From: Candidatus Mediterraneibacter stercorigallinarum
Lineage (GTDB): Bacteria > Bacillota > Clostridia > Lachnospirales > Lachnospiraceae
Assembly (NCBI GenBank): GCA_019116185.1
Contig: DXCD01000230.1
Coordinates: 1 to 6,223 of the forward strand
Reading direction: 5' to 3'
DNA length: 6,223 bases
In this document: positions 1 to 6,223 of the stretch, piece by piece
Position numbering within the stretch: the first letter of the stretch is position 1
How the letters are laid out: each line of letters opens with the position of its first letter
The notes under the pieces: generated by a model
What the model saw: only the letters and a program-made list of their open reading frames with translations
Databases searched by the model: none
What the model was told of the DNA's origin: nothing
Translations under genes and position numbers: made by a program

Positions 1-613
1 GATAGTACACTGCGGTAAAGAACAGCGGCCAGATCACGCCCGCAATCCCCATGTTTCCCTTCATAAAGGACTGTCCTGCCCAGATAACCTCCTGGAGAGC
101 GATAATACGTGAAAGGGATGTATCCTTCACCAGAGTGATAATCTCATTAGACATAGGCGGCACGATCCTCTTAACCATCTGAAGAAGCTTGACCTTAAAG
201 AAGATCTGGCTCTTCGTCATGCCGAGCACCAGTCCTGCCTCTTCCTGGCCGCTGGGCACGCCCTGAATGCCGCCTCTGTAAATTTCTGAAAAATAGCAGG
301 AATAATTGAAAATAAAGGCCACCGAAGCCGCGAGAAAACGTCCGTTCTCGCCGCCGCCCCAGATATTGTTGCCCATCAGGCCGGGCATGAAATAGATAAT
401 CAAAAGCTGGATCATCAGAGGCGTACCCCTGATGATCCATACAACGATCTTGGTAAAAATACTAAGAGGCTTAAACCGGGACATAGACCCGAAAGAGATG
501 ATCAGTCCCAGGGGGATCGCCCCCAGCAGGGTCACGAAAAACAGCTTAAGAGTCTGTAAAAACCCCGCATTCAACGCCTGTACAACGATTGGAAATTGTT
601 CTGAAAATTCCAT
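1..613 (-). CDS. Polar amino acid ABC transporter permease (HisM/GlnP type), 3' end cut by window edge
   Basis: Membrane subunit of an amino acid importer; it forms the translocation path and docks the ATPase on the cytoplasmic side. The minus frame is open from ATG at 613-611 to the left edge, giving 204 codons without a stop. Family hallmarks are visible: RGTPLMIQLLIIYF at residues 62-75, EIYRGGIQGVPSGQEEAG at 110-127 leading into the ATPase-docking loop (G131, then IVPP at 150-153), and LVKDTSL at 161-167. The EAA signature reads EAG (125-127). Hydrophobic stretches at about 16-40, 53-79, 94-108 and 189-204 fit membrane segments. Family members are usually about 215-230 residues, so roughly 10-25 are missing. 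GGAG at 621-624, 7 bases upstream, supports the start. It lies 35 bases after the binding-protein gene and should be co-transcribed with it; the ATPase gene is expected beyond the edge. The family is certain, the substrate is not. Confidence 0.94.
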   Translation of the reverse strand, partial: MEFSEQFPIVVQALNAGFLQTLKLFFVTLLGAIPLGLIISFGSMSRFKPLSIFTKIVVWIIRGTPLMIQLLIIYFMPGLMGNNIWGGGENGRFLAASVAFIFNYSCYFSEIYRGGIQGVPSGQEEAGLVLGMTKSQIFFKVKLLQMVKRIVPPMSNEIITLVKDTSLSRIIALQEVIWAGQSFMKGNMGIAGVIWPLFFTAVYY

Positions 614-648
614 GATATAACTCCGTCTTTGTGCTTATTTTCCTCTTT

Positions 649-1464
649 TTACTTCTCAACCATCATATCCTGAACGCCGTATTTCTCCGCCAGCTCCTGG
701 ATGGTTCCATCCTCATAGGCGCCTGCGATGAAATCATTCAGCTCTTCCGCCAGGTCTGAACCTTTCCGGAATCCCACACCATACTCTTCAGTGTTCAGGT
801 GTACTGTATATGTAAGGTCAGAATAGCTCGTCCCCTCTCCGATCATGGCCACTGCCATGAGAAGGTCAATCACTGCCGCGTCAGAAGTCCCTGCCGCAAC
901 TTCCATAAGCGCATCCGCCTGGGCGGTCACCGGCGTAACATTCAGTTCTCTCGCCTCAAGTTCTTCCTCGCCGGCGCTTCCCGCTTCCGCGGCAAAGTTC
1001 AGATCTGCAAGGCTCTCCTCGTCCTGATACTGATCAGCCACATCAGCCGGAACCACAACGACCTGTGCGTTCTCAAGATACGCATCCGTGCATTCCATGG
1101 AACTGGTCACTTCCTCGGTCAGCGTCATGCCGTTCCATACACAGTCAATGGTCTTTCCTTCCAGCTCCAGGATCTTATTGTCCCAGTCAATCTCAACAAA
1201 TTCAATCTCAACGCCGAGCTCTTCCGCAAACTGCCTTGCAAGATCCGCGTCAAATCCGACCCACTCGCCGCTCTCATCTTTATAGTCCATTGGCTCGAAA
1301 TTCGTGATACCCACGACGAGCGTGCCTTTCTCTTTCACATAATCCATATCGCTCGCCTCAGCAGTATCTCCGCCCGAACCGCCGTCATTGCTTGAACCAC
1401 ATCCTGCAAGCATAGAAACCACAAGCCCTGCACAAAGCAACATACTCAATACTCTTCTCTTCAT
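649..1464 (-). CDS. ABC transporter substrate-binding lipoprotein, polar amino acid family (SBP_bac_3-like)
   Basis: Extracellular ligand-capturing lipoprotein for the permease encoded just downstream; 271 residues. The N-terminus is a lipoprotein signal: MKRR, a hydrophobic core (5-18), then the lipobox LAGC with lipidated Cys22 and a Gly/Ser-rich linker to about residue 38. The mature domain starts TLVVGITNFEPMDY (48-61), then GEWVGFDADLA (66-75), NGMTLTEE (111-118), VIDLLMA (198-204) and EEYGVGFRKGSDL (226-238), the usual order for this fold. The ligand-clamping Asp of the family appears kept as D200, but the Arg that normally follows TxxE (Arg75 of mature E. coli GlnH) is Val119. Cys108 and Cys125 flank this region and could pair. 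The start at 1464 is chosen because GGAGGG at 1469-1474 fits it; an upstream in-frame TTG at 1512 has no ribosome site and would bury the signal peptide. It follows a strong promoter at 1546-1574. The family is secure; the ligand is unknown. Confidence 0.94.
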   Translation of the reverse strand: MKRRVLSMLLCAGLVVSMLAGCGSSNDGGSGGDTAEASDMDYVKEKGTLVVGITNFEPMDYKDESGEWVGFDADLARQFAEELGVEIEFVEIDWDNKILELEGKTIDCVWNGMTLTEEVTSSMECTDAYLENAQVVVVPADVADQYQDEESLADLNFAAEAGSAGEEELEARELNVTPVTAQADALMEVAAGTSDAAVIDLLMAVAMIGEGTSYSDLTYTVHLNTEEYGVGFRKGSDLAEELNDFIAGAYEDGTIQELAEKYGVQDMMVEK

Positions 1465-1468
1465 AATT

Positions 1469-1474
1469 CCCTCC
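1469..1474 (-). promoter_or_regulatory. Ribosome binding site of the substrate-binding lipoprotein gene
   Basis: The minus strand reads GGAGGG followed by AATT and then ATG at 1464. This strong Shine-Dalgarno fixes the start at the MKRR codon, so the lipoprotein signal peptide sits exactly at the N-terminus. Confidence 0.85.
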
Positions 1475-1545
1475 ATCACCTGTAAATCAGCTTCACTTTT
1501 TTTCTCTACCAATGAGTCACTGTACTACGGTAAAGTTACTGTTGT

Positions 1546-1574
1546 ATTCTATCATACAGACCACGGCGTGTCAA
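1546..1574 (-). promoter_or_regulatory. SigA-type promoter of the amino acid ABC transporter
   Basis: On the minus strand the -35 box is TTGACA (1574-1569), a perfect consensus. A 17-base spacer leads to TAGAAT (1551-1546), one mismatch from TATAAT. The -10 box is preceded by TGA, giving an extended -10 (TGn). Transcription would begin near 1539, leaving a leader of about 75 bases before the start codon at 1464. The leader contains an A-rich run but no riboswitch or T-box element that I recognise. The promoter lies between the stop of the TPR-like gene and the lipoprotein gene, so the importer has its own transcription start. Confidence 0.8.
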
Positions 1575-1589
1575 ACACTTGTTGCCGTG
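1562..1589. repeat. Nested inverted repeat overlapping the -35 box
   Basis: The plus strand reads CACGGC (1562-1567), then GTGT-CAA-ACAC (1568-1578), then TTGTT, then GCCGTG (1584-1589). The outer arms are perfect 6-base complements and the inner arms perfect 4-base complements, with a one-sided TTGTT bulge. The dyad covers the TTGACA box. It also lies about 20 bases after the stop of the upstream gene. No T-run follows on either strand, so it is not a standard intrinsic terminator. It may be a repressor or activator site, or a weak transcript-end hairpin. The symmetry is seen directly; the role is inference. Confidence 0.5.
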
Positions 1590-1608
1590 CCCTGGGGAAT
1601 TTACGTAT

Positions 1609-2376
1609 TTAAGTATGGCTCCTGCGGTGCTGGCGCTTCCATTTTTCTATCAGAGAAGGATCTGTCTCAGCGGGCAGGCTCTTTCTGATCTCATCCAGTT
1701 CCCGCCGCATCTGCGCGTTGATCTCCATATATTCTTCGTTCTTTGTTATGAGGATATGATATTCCTCCAGAGACAGATATTTATAAGACGCGTACAGATA
1801 AGGCTTGAGCAGCGTCTTGTCCCCGCACATCTGATAAGCCCTGTCATACATACGGGCCGCTTCCTGGTACAGAAAAAGCCTTCCGTATGCCGCGCCCAGG
1901 CCTGCGTAGATCCTTCCGTAGAACTTATCGTCCACGGTCTCGTCCTTTTCCTGGTTCAGGATCGCCTGATACACAAGGATCGCCTCTTCCAGCTCCCCGC
2001 TCTCCAGGAGATTATCGCCCTTGAACTTCTGGCGCTCAATATCTTTCTGGTTTTTCAGGTGTTCCAGCACATTCTGGATCCGGATCATCTCCGGCTCTCT
2101 GTATATGCGCGAGGACTTCAGGATCGTGAGGACGAATTTTTCCACGGATCCCCGCAGGCGGAGCACATCTCTTAAAGCCGCCGCCAGCTCCTCCATGCCC
2201 AGTTCCTCGTCAAGCCAGTCGCAGAGCTGTTCATTCATGATCGTGTAGTCGATCAGATAGAGATTATTACACAGATAATAGCACAGCTCCTCGATCGTGA
2301 ATATCCTGCTGTGTATCCTCGTGATCTCATAGGGATGTGCTGCATGTCTGTCATGACAAAGAATTAAATTTCCCAT
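1609..2376 (-). CDS. TPR-like helical protein, third gene of the DUF5717/DUF5716-type cluster; function unknown
   Basis: 255 residues, no signal peptide or membrane segment, so probably cytoplasmic. Three parts are visible. The N-terminal domain (1-90) has a short hydrophobic strand (MGNLILCH) and a Tyr/Leu-rich helical part around EELCYYLCNNLYLID (29-43) and LCDWLDEELG (51-60). The middle (about 115-185) holds two TPR-like helical hairpins: GDNLLESGELEEAILVYQ (120-137) and YAGLGAAYGRLFLYQEAARM (157-176) followed by YDRAYQM, with the small and aromatic residues expected of TPRs. The C-terminus (about 212-255) is a charged helix ending in the basic tail KWKRQHRRSHT. TPRs usually bind other proteins, so a partner or adaptor role for the two upstream products is a reasonable inference. 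The second of two tandem ATGs is preferred because AGGAGG lies 5 bases from it but only 2 from the first (2379). It overlaps the upstream gene by 26 bases, indicating translational coupling. It appears to be the last gene of the operon. I do not recognise a named function. Confidence 0.85.
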   Translation of the reverse strand: MGNLILCHDRHAAHPYEITRIHSRIFTIEELCYYLCNNLYLIDYTIMNEQLCDWLDEELGMEELAAALRDVLRLRGSVEKFVLTILKSSRIYREPEMIRIQNVLEHLKNQKDIERQKFKGDNLLESGELEEAILVYQAILNQEKDETVDDKFYGRIYAGLGAAYGRLFLYQEAARMYDRAYQMCGDKTLLKPYLYASYKYLSLEEYHILITKNEEYMEINAQMRRELDEIRKSLPAETDPSLIEKWKRQHRRSHT

Positions 2377-3634
2377 CATTGCCTCCTAAATGTATGATCT
2401 TTTCCGCATGGAAATCCGTGGGCGGGAAGAAATCGCCGAATCCCGCGTCCCGCACCGTGATCTTACATGTTTTTTCATCCAGGAACAGCGTCTCAATCTG
2501 AAGGCGCATGGCATATTCCGCGCGCCTGGGGAATTTCTCAAGAGAAATCTTTTCTGTCCTCACATTCCCCTGGATCAGGGATTCGATATGGAATTCAATA
2601 TCCTCCACATCCTCCATGAGGACTTCCCACTGATTGTTTGACTCGTACCAGTGCGCTCCCCATGAAACGATGGGATACCACATTTCCTGGCCATCCACCC
2701 TCATATTCACTGTGATCTGGTCTGTCAGTTTATCATCTGACAGGTAGACCGGATTCTCAATATGCATAAAAAGCTTTCTGTATGCAGTGTAGCACGCGCC
2801 TTTACTGTACAGATTGTTTCCGATAAAAGCCCTCCGCCCGTTGCAGAGCACTCTGAGAGCTTTTGGATACCAGTTATTCTCAAAGCCTTCCCCCGTCAGA
2901 AATACGGAGGATACAATCCGCTTGTCAAACACGCTCTCAATAAATTTACAGAACATGGCATCCGCCTCTTTCGCCTTGTCCTCATTGAGCACCGGATAGA
3001 CCATTGCCAGCTCTTTCATATGCGCGCTCGCCACCTCGTCTACTGTCACGAAAGTGGTCTTGCCGCCGCCCAGGCCCGGGCGGAGACGCCTGAGCATATA
3101 TGCCCGGATCTCATTCCGGTCACAGCAGAAAAGCGCGGCGTCATACTGCCACAGTTCCTTTGGCTGGTAGAACAGATAATTGCAGAAACTTTCTTTATAA
3201 TCCTGGATAAAGATATGCCGCTTGTCAATATTCATGCGCACGGCGATCCCCCTCAGCATCTGCGCCAGTTCCTCTGTCAGGGAAGGCACGGTGAACACGA
3301 TTCCCTCAATCTCAGGAAAAGGCTGAAGAGACATCTGAATGAACTGGGAGAGAAGCCAGACCGCGTCATATGTTTCTTCACCGAATTCGATCTTATCCCC
3401 GGCAAGGCTTTTGCTCAAAAGCCTTGTCACCGTAAAACCTTCCTTTATAGTGACAAGACGCTTTGCCTCCTTGCCGTATGCCCATGTATCCCTCAGCTTT
3501 CCGATGATCAGCGGGATCTGATAATTATCCGAATCCACCTCGAGTGTATCCGGTTCCAGCTCCTGGTCATTATAAAAACTGATCTGGCATGTCTTCTCAT
3601 TTATTTCATAACCTATGATACTGCCTTGTCCCAT
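2351..3634 (-). CDS. Degenerate Hsp70/actin-fold protein (DUF5716-like); ATPase activity doubtful
   Basis: 427 residues, no signal peptide or membrane segment. The order of elements follows an Hsp70 nucleotide-binding domain. SIIGYEINEKTCQISFY (5-21) sits where Hsp70 has its first phosphate loop (IIGIDLGTT). GIVFTVPSLTEE (111-122) matches the conserved strand VTVPA plus helix. IFIQDYKESFCNYLFY (141-156) matches the EPTAAA helix. AALFCCDRNEIRAYML (166-181) matches the second phosphate loop (DLGGGT). VFLTGEGF (244-251) matches the adenosine loop, and FIGNNLYSKGACYTA (270-284) the final Gly-Ala helix. Both phosphate loops lack the usual Asp and Gly residues, so catalysis by the normal mechanism is unlikely. 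Residues about 293-415 are beta-rich and end in CKITVRDAGFGDFFPP; this is where Hsp70 carries its substrate-binding beta domain, but I cannot show homology there. I recall the family as DUF5716, found in Lachnospiraceae with DUF5717. The start has AAGGAGG 10 bases upstream, and 15 bases separate it from the previous stop. Confidence 0.85.
   Translation of the reverse strand: MGQGSIIGYEINEKTCQISFYNDQELEPDTLEVDSDNYQIPLIIGKLRDTWAYGKEAKRLVTIKEGFTVTRLLSKSLAGDKIEFGEETYDAVWLLSQFIQMSLQPFPEIEGIVFTVPSLTEELAQMLRGIAVRMNIDKRHIFIQDYKESFCNYLFYQPKELWQYDAALFCCDRNEIRAYMLRRLRPGLGGGKTTFVTVDEVASAHMKELAMVYPVLNEDKAKEADAMFCKFIESVFDKRIVSSVFLTGEGFENNWYPKALRVLCNGRRAFIGNNLYSKGACYTAYRKLFMHIENPVYLSDDKLTDQITVNMRVDGQEMWYPIVSWGAHWYESNNQWEVLMEDVEDIEFHIESLIQGNVRTEKISLEKFPRRAEYAMRLQIETLFLDEKTCKITVRDAGFGDFFPPTDFHAEKIIHLGGNDGKFNSLS
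2382..2387 (-). promoter_or_regulatory. Ribosome binding site of the TPR-like gene, inside the preceding coding region
   Basis: The minus strand reads AGGAGG, then CA, then tandem ATGATG. Spacing is 2 bases to the first ATG (2379) and 5 bases to the second (2376), which favours the second. The site lies inside the last codons of the Hsp70-like gene, so its initiation should depend on translation of that gene. Confidence 0.8.
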
Positions 3635-3644
3635 GGAAAGACAC

Positions 3645-3651
3645 CCTCCTT
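3645..3651 (-). promoter_or_regulatory. Ribosome binding site of the Hsp70-like gene, overlapping the upstream stop codon
   Basis: The minus strand reads TAAGGAGG, so the TAA stop of the large upstream gene (3652-3650) provides the first two bases of AAGGAGG. Ten bases separate the site from ATG at 3634. Ribosomes finishing the upstream gene release on this site, which favours coupled translation. Confidence 0.82.
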
Positions 3652-6223
3652 ATTCCTGTGTGAACATGTGGACCGCTGCCGCGTCTTCCAATGCATATTC
3701 CTGCATTTTCCTCCTGCGCGCCTTGAGGTCAGACTCTGTAAGGATATCGTTCAGCCTTCCGTATCTGCCCTGCTCGCCCGGCTCTGTCTCTCTCACGCAG
3801 GTCTCCTTATCACTGCGGTAAGAATTGCCGTCTATGGTCTCTTTAAAATAATATTTCAGCTGTTCATTTGCAAAAAGCACAAACTTCTTGACATAGAGAT
3901 TCTCGTACATCGGAGTGAGCACTTCCGTAGAATAATCCGCCGGCTCCTCTCCGCCCTTCTGGAGCTGATAATAGAGCATGACCCTGCTGCCCTTCTGGCC
4001 CTTGTATTCGATCAGCGTTTTGTCCCAGAGCTGCTGTTCGATCAGCCAGTCTTTCTCATAAGAAAGGAAAAACGGAAAATAAATCTGTTTCGCGCACAGC
4101 TCCTGAAGGAACTTCTTCAGCGTCCTGCGCGTCTGGGCATTATACTCTCTGTCAGAATAATATTTGAGTACAGCGATCTTGCAGATGTCGATCGTGTCCT
4201 CACCTTTCTCATATTCCCGGCAGATGATTTCTATCACGCTGCGCCCGATCTTTCTCTCTTCAACCACATACTCCCTTGACACGTAAGCCAGATACGCCTG
4301 CTGCAGGCGGAAATAAGCGCCTTCCGCATAATATTGCTCAAAAATCTGTGCCTCCTGGAAGAGCTCCTCCGAGAAAAGCATCTGCGTGAGAATGCGCTCC
4401 GCAAGCTTATGAGTATGAACCTCATAATCCCTTGCCTCCCTCCAGAGCACTTTCATATCCGGGGTCGCGCCGCAGTAATAGTTGGCGAGATAAGTAAGGA
4501 TCACTTTGTCGTACTGCTGCTTTTTAAACAATTCAAAACATACATATGTTAGAAAATCATCATTTTCATAATTATTTTCCCTGATCGTCCTGCTGCACAG
4601 CCCGAGCATTTCTTCTTCTGTATAATTCTCAAGCCCTTTCTCCCGCACCACGTCCAGCGTCAGCTCCTGAGTTTCCTCTTCCTCTCTGTTCCTGCGCAGG
4701 CCGTTAATATATTTCCTGCACATATCCATGTAACGCAGCTCATAGAAGAGCCGTTTGCTCTCATACGGAATTGAATCCGTGTAATGTCTGCCGTCCTTGG
4801 CCTCCCACACGAGCCGGTCTGTCTTGGCATACAAGAATACGCGGGCGCCGTTTTCAGTATAAGGCGCCTTCTGGGTGATCGTCCCGTCATCTGCGATCAC
4901 ATGTACGTATTTCATATTCGGGACTTTTGTTGTAATCCAGTAGGCATGGCACACATCATACAGTGCTTTTACCCTCTCCGGATTCATAGCGGACTCTACA
5001 ACAAAACGTTTGTATATAATACGGAGCTGCTCATCCACATTTCTGCGGTCAAGCTGATTCCAGGCAAACGCTTCCATCTCGTCCCTGTAATGGGCATAGA
5101 TCTCGCTCGCCTCGTCCTCATAAGTGATCAAATTTGCATACAAGAATGCGCATTTATGGTAGTCCAGAGAATTGCCATGCATGAAATACAGGTACACGGA
5201 TCTTGGCAGCGCTTTATGGAACTGTCCCGGAACAACAGATGCCATATAATACTCGTAGAGCTGCGCGATCTTAAGTTCTGCTTCCACTGCTTTCTGATAC
5301 CATTTGAAATATTTCCTGTCCACACAATTCCCTTTGATAAGAAGTGTACAGATGGAAGTAAGGATCATGGACTCCTTGTATATTTTATAAGAAAGCACGA
5401 GCACGTCATAGAGATGTCCGTCAAACACCTTCATCTGACTGGCGAGGTTTGCTGTATAAAGCGCCAGTTCCCTTGTCATCAGTTTATGCTTCACTGCAAA
5501 GAGGAGAACACGCACCTCAAACTCTCCCAGTTTCTTCAAGGAAGAACTCTTATTGCGGAAGCACTTGAATGCCTGAAGATAGAACCAGATGCTGTGAGAT
5601 TTCTCCTCATAGAACTGTTTCTCCAGGGCACGCAGCCGTTCACTGTATATCTTATATTCCGGATCCACCTCCACCAGCATACAGAGGATCTTCCAACTGT
5701 CCGGATGCTTCATAAAGGTCCTGGAAAGCTCCTCTGCCACCTTTCTCTGTCCGATCGTGTCGCTGGACAGAAAGGTAGTCAGATAAAGATAATAGGAACT
5801 GAGCTCCACATCTTTTCCTATGGCAAACCTGTTATAATTGTAAGACTCAAGAAGCCATTTTGCTTCTACTGTCCGACCGCCGATCAAAGAGATATGCGCA
5901 TGAAAAAGAAGATAAAACTCATTCTTCGGATCCATTTCCCTTAAATGGCTGATCCGCCTCAGCGCTTCCTCCAGCCAGTCGGAGAGTTCCATCTTTCCGC
6001 TCTCATACTTCAGATAGTTGCGTATGATCCCCGCGAACTCCCGGTCATTGGCCCGCCGCTCTTCATCTCTTTTTACGTCTTTTTCCACCACGACCTCATA
6101 AGTCAGGGTCTCATAAGGCGACTCAAGAATCACTCTGCCGAAGTTGCTTCCTTCATGAAGCTTGTCAACATCCAGAAAATACTCCAACCGGTAGGAATTT
6201 CCGATAAACTCTTCCGTTGTGAC
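3650..6223 (-). CDS. Large helical-repeat protein with beta domains (DUF5717-like), N-terminus beyond the window
   Basis: 857 residues are visible and the frame is open through the right edge, so the start lies outside. The first in-frame start-like codon (TTG at 6187) has no ribosome site and falls inside a beta-rich stretch. Visible parts: a beta-rich end (about 1-47, with NFGRVILES); a long alpha-helical array (about 55-430) of helix pairs rich in Tyr, Leu and Phe that looks like TPR/solenoid repeats without clean consensus; a beta module (433-494, GARVFLYAK, then RHYTDSIPY); a second helical array (about 495-735); a C-terminal beta module (738-812, GSRVMLYYQ, then LYVKKFVLF and LKYYF); and a charged helical tail ending FTQE. 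No transmembrane segment or catalytic motif is seen. I recall this C-terminal pattern from proteins named DUF5717, usually over 1000 residues and common in Lachnospiraceae. A scaffold role is inference. It is directly followed by the Hsp70-like gene and is probably the first visible gene of the operon. Confidence 0.86.
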   Translation of the reverse strand, partial: VTTEEFIGNSYRLEYFLDVDKLHEGSNFGRVILESPYETLTYEVVVEKDVKRDEERRANDREFAGIIRNYLKYESGKMELSDWLEEALRRISHLREMDPKNEFYLLFHAHISLIGGRTVEAKWLLESYNYNRFAIGKDVELSSYYLYLTTFLSSDTIGQRKVAEELSRTFMKHPDSWKILCMLVEVDPEYKIYSERLRALEKQFYEEKSHSIWFYLQAFKCFRNKSSSLKKLGEFEVRVLLFAVKHKLMTRELALYTANLASQMKVFDGHLYDVLVLSYKIYKESMILTSICTLLIKGNCVDRKYFKWYQKAVEAELKIAQLYEYYMASVVPGQFHKALPRSVYLYFMHGNSLDYHKCAFLYANLITYEDEASEIYAHYRDEMEAFAWNQLDRRNVDEQLRIIYKRFVVESAMNPERVKALYDVCHAYWITTKVPNMKYVHVIADDGTITQKAPYTENGARVFLYAKTDRLVWEAKDGRHYTDSIPYESKRLFYELRYMDMCRKYINGLRRNREEEETQELTLDVVREKGLENYTEEEMLGLCSRTIRENNYENDDFLTYVCFELFKKQQYDKVILTYLANYYCGATPDMKVLWREARDYEVHTHKLAERILTQMLFSEELFQEAQIFEQYYAEGAYFRLQQAYLAYVSREYVVEERKIGRSVIEIICREYEKGEDTIDICKIAVLKYYSDREYNAQTRRTLKKFLQELCAKQIYFPFFLSYEKDWLIEQQLWDKTLIEYKGQKGSRVMLYYQLQKGGEEPADYSTEVLTPMYENLYVKKFVLFANEQLKYYFKETIDGNSYRSDKETCVRETEPGEQGRYGRLNDILTESDLKARRRKMQEYALEDAAAVHMFTQE

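Noticed and set aside
195..440. Short minus-strand frame rich in Arg and Gly
   Set aside because: It is out of frame with the permease, whose motifs are unmistakable in the overlapping frame.
1465..1512. Upstream extension of the binding protein to TTG at 1512
   Set aside because: It would place 16 extra residues before a clear lipoprotein signal peptide and has no ribosome site, while ATG at 1464 has GGAGGG at good spacing.
1515..1540. Weak hairpin AGTAAC...GTGACT in the importer leader (minus strand)
   Set aside because: Only five of six pairs match around a 14-base loop, no terminator follows and the leader is too short for a known riboswitch or T-box.
1591..1602. 12-base sequence CCTGGGGAATTT repeated at 2525-2536
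   Set aside because: About one such exact match is expected by chance in a window this size, and one copy is inside a coding region.
2762..4279. 505-codon open frame on the plus strand
   Set aside because: It lies antisense to two well-supported genes and crosses their junction, has no ribosome site upstream, and its translation has no recognisable family features. It is a mirror effect of codon use on the other strand.
4784..5944. 386-codon open frame on the plus strand
   Set aside because: It is fully antisense to the giant protein gene, with no Shine-Dalgarno and no recognisable family; another codon-bias shadow.
6185..6187. TTG as the start of the giant protein
   Set aside because: There is no ribosome site before it, and the frame stays open with sensible protein sequence to the window edge, so the gene continues outside.

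Overview
The window looks like chromosomal DNA of a Clostridia species, probably Lachnospiraceae. GC content is moderate, Shine-Dalgarno sequences are strong (AGGAGG/GGAGGG), there is a textbook SigA-type promoter, and the large proteins resemble families I associate with Lachnospiraceae. This placement is inference; there is no rRNA or marker gene here. All five genes lie on the minus strand, so transcription runs right to left. No tRNA, rRNA, CRISPR array, insertion sequence or integrase was seen, and no stretch over 300 bases lacks a gene.

Right and centre (6223 down to 1609): three tightly packed genes form one apparent operon whose promoter and first codons lie beyond the right edge. The first is a very large, mostly helical protein (857 residues visible, N-terminus missing) resembling the Lachnospiraceae family I know as DUF5717. 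The second is a 427-residue protein (DUF5716-like) whose layout follows the Hsp70/actin ATPase fold, but whose two phosphate loops have lost their usual Asp and Gly residues. The third is a 255-residue protein with two TPR-like repeats and a basic C-terminal end. The first two genes are joined by a stop codon inside the next Shine-Dalgarno. The last two overlap by 26 bases. No function is established for any of the three. The set looks like an uncharacterised multi-protein system combining an Hsp70-like pseudo-ATPase with helical scaffold proteins, and it is the most interesting part of the window.

Left (1608 down to 1): a 144-base intergenic region carries a strong promoter (TTGACA, 17-base spacer, extended -10 TAGAAT), with a nested inverted repeat over its -35 box. 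This drives a polar amino acid ABC importer: a lipoprotein substrate-binding protein followed 35 bases later by the membrane permease, which is cut by the left edge. An ATPase gene probably follows outside the window. The binding protein lacks the arginine that normally holds the ligand alpha-carboxylate, so its substrate should not be assumed. Nothing in the sequence links the importer to the three-gene cluster beyond adjacency and orientation.
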